64,000 nt of DNA from Dryobates pubescens (lineage: Eukaryota > Chordata > Aves > Piciformes > Picidae), in assembly GCF_014839835.1 (NCBI RefSeq), contig NC_071646.1, positions 62,001 through 126,000 of the forward strand, given 5' to 3'. Under the pieces are notes generated by a model. It was not told the origin of the DNA and searched no databases. It saw only the letters and a list, made by a program, of their open reading frames with translations. Shown piece after piece: positions 46,630-59,000 of this stretch (positions are counted from its first letter, which is position 1; each line of letters begins with the position of its first letter). The position numbers and the translations under genes were made by a program.

Positions 46630-47753
46630 CAAAGTGGGGAAGGGGGTGGCAGCAGGCTGGGACAAAAAATATGGTGCATGGGGGTTTTGGGGAGGCACTG
46701 AAGGGAGCAGTAGGATAAGGGTTGACCATGGCTGATGGAGGAGGCTGTGCCTCAGTCCCTTGGGACTGACTTGGCTGGGGATGTCATAAGCACCATTTGG
46801 CCACAGAGGCCACTCCACAAGTGGGGACTCCCAGAAAGCCTGAGAAGTCAATGCTGCTTTGTGAAGTAAGGAGAAAGCCCCAAGGTGCAAGAATGCATCC
46901 CCCAGCATCCCTTGTCCTTGGTGTCACACAGTGCCAGCCCTGGGCACAATATCCCTGGGGAGCTGCTGGACAAAAAGCTCTTTTCCTGCTCTTGGGACTT
47001 CACAGAATTTTCTGACTCTGGTTTCCTGCAGTGGCTGGGTTGTGGCACTCAAAAGCAGCAATGAAAAGTGATGGCATCAGCCCTGGCTGGGAGAGATGTC
47101 CACAGTTGGGCTGGGGGTCCCGAGTTAGGGTGATGGGTAGGATGTCCTGGAGTGGCTTGCAGGGGCCACTCGTGATGCTGCCTCTCCGTATTTGGCATCT
47201 GCACTGTGACCTGCGTAGTGGTGGCCGTGGTCACAACCTTGCTGCTGGGAGCAAAGCCCTTTGATGCACGGGGCTGGACAGATAGTGATGGAGCCACTGC
47301 TCCTGCTGGAGCCTGCCCTGAAGCATCCATCCATGCAGTTCAAGCATGAGGGGCTCTGCTGGACAAAGCCTTCGAAGAGGTGATGGCTGAGGGACCTCCA
47401 GGGCTGGGGGACACCCTGTGGGACTTACTCCTGCAGCAAACCCTGGGCAGAGCCACCACAACCCCGTGTTTTGTAGCCCCCTGCAAATCTTGTTTTCAAG
47501 CAAGCACAAGGCAAAGGCAATCCAGCCAGTCCTGGGGACAGCCTCTCTGCACCCCAAAGCTGGGGTGGTTCCAAGGTGTCTCCCCACAGGGATGTCTACC
47601 AGCAGGTCCAGACCCTCCCTGGCAGGCTTTGGCAATCAGGAGCAGCTGCGTGCAGATGGCTCAGGCATCGCCACCTTCAGAGGCAGCTCAGGGTAATGCC
47701 AGGGCAGGGGACACAGTTTGTGGCCCTACAGGGAGGTTCTGGGACCATGTGGC
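46630..47753 (-). other. MICAL1: MICAL1 3' UTR
   Basis: Non-coding stretch between the MICAL1 stop codon and its poly(A) signal. No repeat or other gene is recognised. Confidence 0.65.
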
Positions 47754-50700
47754 TCAGGCCTGCAGCTCGCTGAGCCGCTTCTCCTCCTGCCTGAGGATGA
47801 GGGCATCGCGCTTCCTCACCACCTCCAGCAGCTGCGCCAGGATCTCCTGAGCAGCTATGCGATCCTCAGGTGTCTTCAGGGATTCTGCAGAAGCAGAGGG
47901 CTGGAGTGGAGCTGTATGGGCCACAAGCCCCGATCCTGCTCCCCCACCAGCGTGCAGAGGAGCCCACACAGGCAGACACCAGCACTCACCCTCCTTGCTC
48001 TCATAGTACCGGAGCTTCTGGTCAAGCTGCCACTGCTCCTCCTCCAGCTTCAGCTCCTGCACCCTGCAGGGAGGAAAAGGAGGTGCTGGGCTTGGAGTGA
48101 CTGGGGTGAGCTGAGCCCCTACACTGACCAGACCGCATCCCCCCAGTGCCTTACACAATCATAAGGTCCGACTCCTCAGACAGTAGGTTGTTCTTCTTCT
48201 GGACCAGGTACAGCAGCTGGTTCATCCACTGTGTCTTCTGCTCTTCTGGGGTGCCTGTGGCACAGGGGGACATGAGTGGGGTGCAGACCATCTGGTCATG
48301 GGGGTCATGGTGCCCTGTCCACCCTGGCCTTACCTCCCTCATCCCGGAGTAACTTCTCCAGCTTGATGCCCTGTTGCTCCAGTTCCCGAAATGTCACCTC
48401 GATTTCTTCCAGCCGCCTTTGGATGGCCTGTGAGGGAAGTGCAGTGCTTGTCCATGTGCTGGCACCTCCTGGCATGTGGCCACTAGCAGCAAATGGAGGG
48501 AACAGGGGATGGCCCTGGGCTGGGGACCCAGCTCTTCCCTATGGAGCTACCTGGGCTTGGCGGAAGCGCTTGGTCTGGGCGTCCCGGGCCCGGCGGGTCA
48601 GGGTACGCTCCAGTGTGGTTGGCTTCCCCTCTGGCCTGAGGTTCAGGAGCTGTGAGGCACAGGCACGAGGTCAGTCCCTGTGCCAGGCACCTCCTGCCCC
48701 GGCAGCCACAGCAGAGCCAGACATGATGCCTCTGTGAGAGGAGGTGCTGGCAGGAGCCCCAGGCACTGCCCAAGGTGGGGCCACAACCACTCAGGGAAAG
48801 CACTCACCGACTGTGTCATAGTGCCAAGGACTGTGTCTTCCTCCTCTTCCTCACTGTCACTCTCCTCCAAAGCTGCCCCAGAGATGAGCCATTTTGGGTC
48901 AGTGCCTCATAAGCAAAACACGAGGCACAGCAGGACAGCAGTGGTACACAGAGCCCTGCTCAGTCAGAGACTCCAGCTTGCAGCCACCTACCTCCTTCCA
49001 TGGCTATGTCATCCTCCTCCTCCTCTCCCCAGGGGTCTTGTCCCCCCCACAGGGCAGGGGCAGCCTCGGGTGGCACTTGGAGCCGCAGACGAGCTGGCTT
49101 CAGTGGTGGCTCAGGCTCTGCTTCACTGGTGAGGTTCAGTGTGGACAGCTTGAACTTCTCCAGCGGTGTGAGGACTATCTTCCTCCTGCCCCCACGCTCC
49201 TCAGTCTCCTCTGCCACCCCTTGGGGCTCCAATCTGGGATCTGCCTCCTCCCTTCTGTCTCCCCTGGGCTGTGCCAGCAGCTCCTGCTCCTTCATGTCAT
49301 CAGCATCCTCCTGCTCCTCCATGTCACCAGCATCTTCTTGCTCCTCCCTATCACCCACATCCTCCTGCTCCTCCATGTCAACAGTAACTTCTTGCTCCTT
49401 CATGTCACCAGCATCCTCTGCATCTTCTGCTGTCCGAGGCTCTCTCCCCGGCTGTGGGGCTGCTGTCACGGGCTGCAGGAGACTGGGTGCCCCCTCCCTG
49501 GGGGACACGCATGAGCTCCCAGCATCCAAGGGCAGGCCAGTGGCAGCAGCATCCTAGGGCAGAGCCAGCAGCAGAGGGTGATGAGGCACAGGGCCATGCC
49601 TGACCATCCCCCTCCATAAGGAAATTTTTTACACTGAGGGTGGTGAGAGCCTGTCCCAGAGTCAGGTTGTGTGGGGCTCTGAGCAGCCTGCTCTAGCTGC
49701 AGATGTCTCTGCTGACTGCAGGGATTCAGACTGGATGAGCTTGAAAGGTCCCTTCCCAGCCAAACCATTTCACAATTCCTGCACCACCTGTGGGGGTTTA
49801 CAGTGACTTACCCCATCGGGCAGCGCTGGGGGCTCATCGTGGGGCAGGTCCATGCTGGGTGGAGTAGAGTAGTGAAGTGAGCAGTAAAAATGACCTGGAG
49901 GTGGAGGGGGTGTCCAAAGCCATGTAACTGCAAGGCAGAGAAGCCCTGCCCCTGAGCAGCCCTCTCCCCAGCGCCCGCTCACCGTGCTGCTCGTCGAAGC
50001 TGTAGTCACCCAGGCGCAGGGTGGCTCCGCAGCGCCGGCACTGGAAGCAGCTGCGGTGGAAGAAGTGTCCCTCGGCGCTGGCTCGCTCCAGGATGTAGAC
50101 ACGGAGGCCGCAGAAGTAGCAGGCGTCACTGCTGTCCCCACGGGCCGGCGGCTGTGGTGCGGACAGGGCAAGTTGGGGTGACACCAGGGTGCTGGCACCC
50201 ACCCTGCCCCGGGGCTCTGCTGGCAGCCCAGGGGGTTCAGAGCAGAGGTGGGTCTGGGTGCTGGGGTTTGTTGGCACCGGTGAGGGAGCGGCAAGTCCTG
50301 GCTTCGGAAAACCAGTTGGGTCAGGAAGCAGGCAGGGAGGGGCCGGCAACCTGTGGGTGTTCTCTTGCACAGCCTTGCTCCCAGCCCTTGGCTCAGTCCC
50401 ATTCGTCCCCAGTGTCCCCCCACCAGCCCAGAGCTGGCTGCCCCACTCAGGGCAACACAGACCAACCTGCCCTGGGTGTGACATTGTGCGTTGCAGCAGC
50501 TTGTGGGCAGCATCTGGAGTGTCTCCATCCAGCCCCACGTCCACCTAACAAGCAAGCCAAGAGCAGGGTCAGCCCACTGCTCTCCCCCTGGTTTGGCTGC
50601 ACCCCAACAGAGCATCCCTCAAAGCGCCCAGGGCAGGACCCACCTTGGTGTCCCTGCAGATCCTTTTGGTCTCAGCATCCTGCTGGGTATTGTCCTGTGA

Positions 50701-53700
50701 ATGCAAAGAGGGTAGTTGTTAGGATGGGGAGGGGACTACGGTTTTGGAGTGTCATAAGTGGGTGGGGGTCCTTCACCTGGGTACGTTTGTGTGTCAGGTT
50801 CCGGCTCTTCTGCAGCTTGCTGAGGAAGAGGATGGCCCCGCGTGTGCCACGGGGAGACAGCGGCTTCTGGCTGACCTCCTCCTCCTCTGCACAGGGGGGA
50901 CACAGCCATGTTGGTGGGACCCACCCTAACAAGCAGGGGGCATACAGCCAACCCCAGTGGGGCACAGGATGGGATAAACCACCCCCCCCCCCCCCCCAAA
51001 TCTCACACCTGGAGAGGTCTTGAAAGCTTCATAAAATTGGCTGAGGTAGGTGATGAGCCCCAGGCGGTCAGGCTCTGCCATGGTGGCCATCTCGGTGCTG
51101 GAGAGGACAGGCTGGATGCCCAGCTCCTGCTCTGCCTTGTCCAGCATCATCTGGTGGATCTGAATGGGATCCTGGGGGTCTATAGAGTCAAAGTCCCTGT
51201 GAGGGGACACAGGTGCTGTCAGGGTGGAATCTGCAGGGTAGGGGGGTCCCAGGGTGGAGGGGGTCCCAGGCACTCACACCAGGTCGGGGTGGAAGTGGTG
51301 GATGAGGGCACAGAGGGCCAAGCCACTGGTCCAGGAGGTGGTGAAGTTGGTGACAGCCACACCACGGTACCCAGCTGTGCTGGCCTGGCACCAGCTCAGC
51401 AGCTCTTCATAGGCATCTCCAGAGACTGCTGAGGAGGCAACACATATCCCCATCCCAAAGAACCCCCTCACTCCACTGCCCCCCAACCCCATTATCAGTG
51501 CTATAGTAAGGAAGGGTCCTCGGGAGTGATGCAAGACCCCACCATACAACCACCCCTCACCACAGGCTCAATAAACGTTGCTAAAGCATCTGTCACGATT
51601 TCACGGCTCAGCACCACTGCAGGCCAAAAGGAGGGGGACAAACCCCAACCCCTCAAAGGCAGCTGGGGACAGGGGGCTGTGCTGCCATGGACAGAGGGAA
51701 TGGAAACCAATGGTGCCACTGGGATGGAAACACAGCTGCTGCTGGGAGGAGTGTGGCAGCCAGCCAGACACCAGCCAGGGCTCAAGATAAATAGGATGGG
51801 GAGGAAAATCAGGGCAAGAGCTGCCGCGGCCAGGAGGAACTGGGGGTCCTGGTGCTGGGGGGACCAGCGTAGGGCTGGCTGCTCCTACCAGTGTTGAGCT
51901 GGTTGTCACTTTTCCTCTTGTGGTCCACCTCCATCATGCCCACAAGGTAGAGGTCCCGGACCTGCCAATGGGGACATGCCAGTGGCAGGTCACCACCTGC
52001 ACAGAGCCAGTAGCACCACACGGGGACTCTCAGAAACCCTGCAAGACCTCCCAAGAACCAAGATCCACAACAATGTTTCAGCCTCACACCCTCTGGGGAG
52101 AGGGGATCATGTATAAACTGATCTCAACCTGACTGCCAGGGAGGCTGGGCTGGGTGGCTGCCTCATGGTCTGGGTACCTGGCTGGCTTTGATGGCCTGCA
52201 GGTTGATGTTGGGGTAGCGCGTGGCTGGGTCGATGCTGTACTGGCTGATGTTCTTGTTGGTGTTGTCTGGGGAGGTCTGTGAGAGGTGCTGATAGATGCT
52301 CTCCCTGGGAGGGAAGGAAAGGACTGGGCTCAGTGCCACCAACCTTTCCCACTCCAGGACTGGCCTGGTGGGATGGGGACACCCACCTCTCAGCTAGCAC
52401 CTCCAGGGGGGGTGTCCCAGCTGCCCAGCGTCGCACCATCCACGCTGCATCGAAGGCAGCAAGGAAGCCCCTGGCCACGCCAGTGCCCAGTGGCCAGAAG
52501 GGCTGTGAGGAGAAAAGCAGAGACAGGTGGAGCTGGAGTCGTGGGGCTGGTTGGGGTGGCTGGGAGGAGACTGGGATCTGCTGGGCTTGGCTGGGGATGA
52601 AAGCAGGGAGTGGCAGCAGGACGCACAGGGAGAGGAGAGGATGGGTGGCTGTGTCCTGCCTGGCTGGTATGGCTGCGTCTGGGGAGGAGCTGAGCTGAAC
52701 CCACCCCAGATCTCCACTAAGGCCTGGGAAGGGGATAACCCTAAGGTTGGAACCCCTCAGCTGTGAGATGGGGCTGAGACAGTTGGGGTTGTTCAGCTTG
52801 GGGAAGAGAAGGCTCCAGGGAGACCTGGGTATGATAAAAAAGCTGGGGACAGACTTTTGCGTAGGGCCAGTTGTGACAGGACAAGGGGTGAGGGTTTAAA
52901 CTAAAAGAGGCAGATTCAGGCTGGAGATAAGGGAGAAGTGTTTTATGTTGAGGGTCGTAAGACTCTGTCCCAGGTTGCTCAGGGAAGTGGGAGATGCCCC
53001 ATCCCTCGTACCATTCCAGATCAGGTTGTTCAGGGCTCTAAACTCTAGTTGCAGATGTCCCTGCTGACTGCAGGGGGTTGGACTAGATGAGCTTTGAAGG
53101 TCCCTTCCCACCCAAACCAGTTTGTGACTCTGTGGTTCTTTAACCCCACCAAAACATCCCACTGCTGGGCCTTGGGGAGTGGACCCCCAGAGATGGCGTG
53201 CACCAGGCAGCTGGGATAGAGAAGCTCTATAGGAGGCAACCAACACCCCTGGAAGGAGAGGGAAAATTGAGGCCCACGGAGGTGCTGCAAGGGCGACCCT
53301 CACCTCCACCAAGCAGTCGCCCACCAACCCGAGGAGCAGACGGGCTCCATTGTGCTCCCGCACCAGCGCCGCGTTCTCCGAGCGCGTCATGCAGGTGAAG
53401 TCAAACATATCAACGTCTGGCAGTGCCCGGTGGTTGAGGGCAAACTCCAGCTCAGGCAGGCAGTAGTTGGTGGAGAAGTTGGCAGCTTCTTTGGCATAAC
53501 TGAGGAGGGCATCACGGTTGACGTTCTCAGGGGCGAGAAGGCTCTCAATATCCACTTTATCCTGCAGGGATCAGGGAAAGCTGGCTGGGATGCAGGAGAT
53601 GGTGGCTGCCCCTCAGCCTAGGGGTAGTCAGCTCTGGGGTGAAGCCACCCCACTGGCCTTGGGGCTGAGTCCCCCCAAAAGATTTTTTCCCCTGAACAGG

Positions 53701-56065
53701 CCATAGCTGCTAAAGCCTCACCATCCCAGGGGTGCATTGTCGTACATGCATGATTTGCATCCCATCCTGTTGCTATGGGACCCCAGAGCTGGATCCTGCC
53801 CTCCTCACCTGGAGGATGACGCCCTTCTTAAGCAGGCTCTGCTTCTTGGCCGTCATAACAAAGTAGTGAGTGTCATCCTTGTAGTAGACGATGTTTTCCA
53901 GGTCAATGCCTGGTGATGGGGAAGGGCCTGAGCTGAGTGAGGGCCATGGGGAGCCCACACACTGTGCTCAGCCCCTAGGTGTCCCCTGCGGTTGGGTACC
54001 ATGCAGGGACATGCATCCCATCACACAGAGGATATCCCAGAGCAGTGCCTTCAGTTGCACCAGGCAGGGACAAGGAGTATCAGCACCCCCAGGCTAGGCC
54101 CACCGACCCGTTCTGTTGTAGAGGTTTTGGAAGAAGCTCTGGTTGTAGATTCTGGCCACGCCGCTGATCTCGGCCACCTCCACCTCGGCACGGCTGTGGT
54201 GGTTGATGAAGTTGGTGGTGATGCCAATGGCCAGCTTGCCCCTCGTCTCCTTCCTCTTGAACCCTGTGGGATGGGGGAGATGTGAGCCCCCACCAGCCCA
54301 TCCAATACCAGTCCCAGGGGTGCAGGGACCTGCTGCTCTCACCTTCAGGGACAAATTTGCCTCCGCCAGCTGAGATGAGGACATCAAACTCATAGTGGCT
54401 GAGGGGAGAGGAGCTGGGCTGCAGCACAGCCCTCCAGCCACCTGCGGGGACAGGGACAGTCACCAGCACATGGGGGCTCAGCTGGGACCTGCTTCAGGGT
54501 GGGGAGAGTAGAGCAGCCACCAGCAGCCCCATCCTTGTCCCTGGGGATGCCACCACCCCATGTTGGTACCTTACCCTGTCCACCTGCCATGCCCAAGGGG
54601 GGGACGAGGCCACAGAACCTCACGTTGATGTGCACCTCCACGCCCAGCAGCAAAGCCACCTTCAGCAGGATCAGCTGAAGCTGACGGATACCTGCAGGGG
54701 TACAGGGGTGCGCTCGGGGCTGCACCTTGCAGTCCCTAGGCTCCCCACAGTGGGGGCATCTTAGGGGTTCAGAGCTTGCTCCCCCCTGCCCCAAGAAAGC
54801 TCACTGATGTGGTCCAGCGTGCCAGTGCAGAAGCGTCCATAGAACTTCTTGGCGCCCAGTGCTCGCAGGTCGTGGATGGTGAAGGGCCAGAGGTGCAGGA
54901 CATTGTTGCGGGAGAAGGAGCTGCGCTTCTCCAGCAGCACCACGTGGGCACCCAGCAGTGCCAGCTCGATGGCCACCCGCAGCCCGCAGGGACCAGCCCC
55001 CACCACCAGGCACTGCAAAGGGGGCAGGGGGCATGAAGAGGATGGGGGGCGTGAAGCGGACAGGCACCCAAGAGCAGGGGTTTAGGTAGATCTCCATGGA
55101 GCTCAGCACCACCGTGGGCAGAGGGAGCTCCTCTGGGTCAGGATCTGGCCTTTACCACTCTTCCTCATTTCCCAAGAGTTCAAAGCTCTGCTTCTCCCTG
55201 TGAAGTGGGGCCCTGTGGGGTGTTGCCCCCTCCCCAGCTGCCTGAACCTTGCCTCTGCACAGGGCCATGGCAGCAATTAAAGTGCTCAGTCAGATAAGCT
55301 GCATGTCTGCTGCCTGCCACAGCCCAGAAACAGGGAGGCTTCACCAGCCTCCCAGGGTTTGATCTCCTGCACAGGGCTTGAGGGACGGGGGGGCAACAGT
55401 AGTGGGGACAAAAGCTCCGGAACAGAGGGACAGAAGTAGGGTCCCTCAGTCCCATGGGGACATCCTAACTCCCCTTCAGTGGAGACATCTTAAGCCAACG
55501 CGCTCCTGTCCCTCAGGAAGGGCACAGCAGGTACCTCTGCCCCTTCACACCCCACCATGGGATGTCCCCAGTAAAGAGCAGCCAGGAGGATGAAAGGTAC
55601 CAGTGGCGAGGTGACACCAAGGTGGCATCACACCATGAAGAGGGGATTGGCAGTAATTAACACCCTGTCCCATTAAACCACATCAACCTCCCACCCGGCA
55701 CATCCTGCATCCTCCTGGGGTGGGGTCCAAGGGATGCTCTCACTCCGGGGACAAGGACACAGGGCAAAGTTGGACCCAAACCCCACACTCCATGCCCATG
55801 GTACCTTAGTGTTGGCACAGGCTGTGCCCTGGTCATAGTCCTTGTGACCGGCTTTCTTATCCAGCTTGCTCCACAGGGCCTTGGCATTCCAGTAGTTGAG
55901 GGCAGCCTTGAGGTCGTGGTAGAGCTGCAGCCCGCTGCCCTGAAGCCCCAGCTGCTGGCACAGCTCCCCAAAGCAGCCCAGCACCTCCTGGCACTCCCCA
56001 GCACGCAGGAATCTCTCAAAGGTGACATGGGCCGGGTTGCCTGGCTCCTCAGCTGGCACATTCAT
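47754..56065 (-). CDS. MICAL1: MICAL1 actin-oxidising flavoprotein monooxygenase, complete, 24 coding exons
   Basis: Coding exons, 5' to 3': 55805-56065, 54805-55012, 54575-54691, 54343-54441, 54108-54263, 53809-53909, 53304-53561, 52387-52502, 52178-52304, 51889-51961, 51278-51428, 51009-51196, 50777-50886, 50644-50694, 50467-50544, 49983-50151, 49812-49894, 48992-49553, 48808-48872, 48551-48649, 48334-48427, 48155-48254, 47990-48063, 47754-47884. All join in frame to 1156 aa (human 1067; the excess is mostly the acidic exon). Residues ~88-500 form the FAD monooxygenase, with VGAGPCG (92-97) and [14 protein letters not shown] near 396. A calponin-homology domain (~506-620) and one LIM domain (~710-765, CYFC...[10 protein letters not shown]...YCSLHY) follow, then a Glu-rich linker and a C-terminal coiled bMERB/Rab-binding region. 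With NADPH, MICAL1 oxidises actin methionines and disassembles filaments; the C-terminus autoinhibits and binds Rab GTPases. The start ATG has an acceptor 18 nt upstream. Confidence 0.96.
49281..49415 (-). repeat. MICAL1: In-frame 27-bp coding minisatellite in MICAL1
   Basis: Exactly five 27-bp units (start positions 49281, 49308, 49335, 49362, 49389) inside the large acidic exon. Each encodes nine residues of the form D-A-G-D-M-E-E-Q-E. Differences between units are one to several bases. A copy-number change would lengthen or shorten the linker by nine residues without breaking the frame. Confidence 0.93.
49617..49780 (+). mobile_element. CR1 LINE 3' fragment in a MICAL1 intron
   Basis: ttttacactgagggtggtga, ctagctgcagatgtctctgc, tgactgcagggattcagact and ccttcccagccaaaccattt are CR1 3' landmarks. 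It is about 165 bp long and lies antisense to MICAL1. Confidence 0.8.
52755..53142 (+). mobile_element. CR1 LINE 3' fragment in a MICAL1 intron
   Basis: Runs from the ttcagcttggggaagagaag block, through ggacaaggggtgagggttta and ggttgctcagggaagtggga, to a typical terminus ggtttgtgactctgtggtt-like at ~53140. About 390 bp of the 801-bp intron 52503-53303, antisense to MICAL1. Confidence 0.88.
55013..55804 (-). other. MICAL1 intron after the first coding exon
   Basis: A 792-bp intron. No transposon or exon is recognised in it. Confidence 0.6.
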
Positions 56066-56083
56066 CCTGCTTCACCCAGCAGC

Positions 56084-59000
56084 CTGGAGGAGGACCACAC
56101 AGATAAGCAAGGAGGGGACCCTTCTGGACCCCACCCTCAAACCCACTGATACCAGACCTGGTGTCTTGGTGCAAGGTTTCCCAGCCAGGGGCCTCGCTGG
56201 GTGGAGGTGCTGCCAAAACGGGGTCCCTTCCCAGCAGCAGCTGTTGGAGCCTCCCCAGGGTGCTGCACCCAGCAAGCCACGGTGTCACCCTGCTGCAGTG
56301 ACGTCAGGGGAGGGGACGGGGAGAGCTGCGGTAGCAGCAAGCAGCTTCCTCCATTGGTTGTGTACCTGCAGAAGTGAGAGCAGAGCGAGGTGACACTTCC
56401 TTCCTCTTCACCGTCAGCCTCACTGTGGGAGGGACGGGGCAGTGGGTCCCAGCTGCAGGGACAAACCACAGTTGCCCAAGAAACCCGTAAGACCCACCCT
56501 TGGGGCAGGAGGGACCAGAACTGGACCCATCCCACCAGCCTGGCTTTTGCAGCTGGACCTGTGAGACTTTCCCCAGCACCACCTCTGCCTCTGCCACCCC
56601 CACCGCGGGCGGAAGCAGATTAGCACAGAGGAAGCCCAGCTGGGAAACCCAAAAAAGCCAAACCATTGTACAAACAGCCCCACCGTGCCAAGGAACCCAC
56701 AGCAGGAGGGGAGCAGCACACACTCCCAAACTGGGCTAACCCCTGGCATTTCCCAGGGGATCAGCACTCCTTGCATCTGTCCCCCCAGCACTGTCCCTGC
56801 CACCCTCTATATCGCCAGCCAAGCACAAAGCTTTGCCTTTTCCAGCCATATCAAGGCCCGGGACTGGGAAAGCCTCCCCCAGCCCAGCAAAGCAGGTGGT
56901 GGAGATGTGGCACTACCAGGGAGGAACTGGTGGTAAAAGAGTCAGGAACTGGAGTGCTGCTACCTTTGAACCATTGCTCTTTGCCCTCTCACTGCTTGGC
57001 ATTACCAGGGGACATGTGATGGCACCCTGAAGGTGTCAGCCAGCTCCAGCCCTGCAGCAAGAGAGGGAAGGATGCCATGTCTGAGCCAAGCTGCCCTCAG
57101 TGGGGTGGGGGAAAGCAGGTGTTTAAATATGGGCTTAAATTTGGGCTGAAAAGGCTAAATTCTAGCAGGGTTTCAAGTTCAGTCTTGCTCCAGCAATTTC
57201 CTGACACCCGCAGGCACTCTGCAAGGTCAGCTGCAGCCACAGAGGATGCAAAAGCATTTCTGTAGGTCACCTTCCCTCCCCAGCACCACAGCCAGGAAAT
57301 GCCAGCATTTTAACTTCTTCCTTCCTAGGCAGACACAAGGATTAAAAGATCCATCTGGGGACCAGAGCAGGAGCTGGCATCCACTGGTCCCCAGAGCAGC
57401 AGCATGGGAACAGAGGACGCAAGCAATGCATTCATGGCAGGGCTGCAAGACCTGGGGACAGATTTCTGCCCTTGGCCCAAGTGGTACCAGCCCTCTGGCC
57501 CTGTCAGCAGAACAGGATGAGCCTGGAGAAGCTGAGGCAGAGCTGCAAACTTCATCAGAGTGTGCAGGCCAGTCATCAGCCACCCACCCTTCTCCACCAG
57601 GCTCCAGTGTCCCGTGCTGCCCAGGCACGGGGGATTTTCTCCTGGGAGGTCACATTATGGCACCACTTCCTTCCAGACTACCGCACAGCAGCCCCGTGGG
57701 GATGGGATAAAGGCAGCTGCCTAGCTTGGGAGCACCCACTCCAGCATCGCCAGTCCCTGGCTCTGAAAAAACCCAACCCAAACATCTCAAGGCCTCAATT
57801 CCCACCAGACACAATGCCAGCAGGAGCATGGTGCCTGGGAAAGCTTTGGCAGGGAGGCTCCGAGGAGGCAGAACAAGAAGCCTTGTGTTTCACCAAGTCC
57901 TTTATGGAAGTGCCACTCATGCCAGCATGCTGCATCCCTCCTGGCCCTCTTAAACCACACCCAGAAACTGCACACAAGGACAGAACCCGCCCCCCAGGAT
58001 ACTCAGCTCCTGCAAACTTGATGCAGATAAACAGTTTTCAGCCCTCAAAGGCCAGTGCCAGAACAAGAGGCTGCCTCCAACTCTGCTCTCCCCATGAATG
58101 CCTTTTGCCCTTCTTTCCTTAAAACTGCTCCTGGGAGTCAGAGGGAGGAGGTGGAGTGGTGCAGCAAGCTCCGGCACAGCTCACGATGGTTCTGTTTGGG
58201 GTGGCTGCAGACATACAGCCTGTGGGGACACTGCCAGGGACTGGTACACGTAGAGCATCACTGGAGCAAGGATACAGGTCATGCAGGTCAGGGTCTCCCC
58301 CCCATCCCTGCATGGAGAGGAGCAGCAGCTCCTTGGGAGATGGTGTAGGGAACCACCCTGGTGGTGCCAGGCTGCTGGTGAGCTCACTGTCTTCCAGGTG
58401 CATGAAAATGGAGTGGGAAAGGGCACAGAGCTACTGAAAGCTGGGAGGCTTTCCAGCAGCAGCAGATCCCCTTCCAGATGAGCCTCTTGCCTCATCTATG
58501 CACTGGCTCCTGGCATGGACCAGGCTGTTCCAGGTTTGGGATCCAGCCTGGAGACCCCTGCGCTGGGCTGCTGAGACAGACTGGACCCCAAAAAATCCCT
58601 CCAGCAAATTCTGGGATGGGCCCAAGGCTGTTGGGAAGGTTGGAGGTTTTCTTGTGGCCACTCAAAAGCTTGGACAAGATCCTGCTTTCAACCTTGGGCT
58701 GAGTGGAACTGGTGCTGGGGCTGCAATTGCTCTTTCCACCATTGATGTGCTTGGAAGAAGCATCCCAGGTGTGGGACCAGGTGGGGATATTGTCCTGGCT
58801 GACGCTGTGGAAACCAGCCTTAATTTGGCTGGGTTTTGATCCTTGGAAGGAGGGGAAGAACCCCTGTTAGCTCCTTTGGTTTGAGCTGGGAATGGAGGTG
58901 CATGGGCACAACCCAGCTGAGATTCCTTAGCAACTGCCCAGCATGGAGCTGTGGGGAGCAGAGGTAAGGAGAGGGCACTGGCAAGGGCAGCAGCTGGCCG

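Noticed and set aside
58498-58839. Plus-strand frame of 113 codons with a Gly/Ala-rich, protein-like C-terminal half
   Set aside because: No family recognised, poor start context, no exon neighbours and antisense to the MICAL1 upstream region. Kept only as a note.
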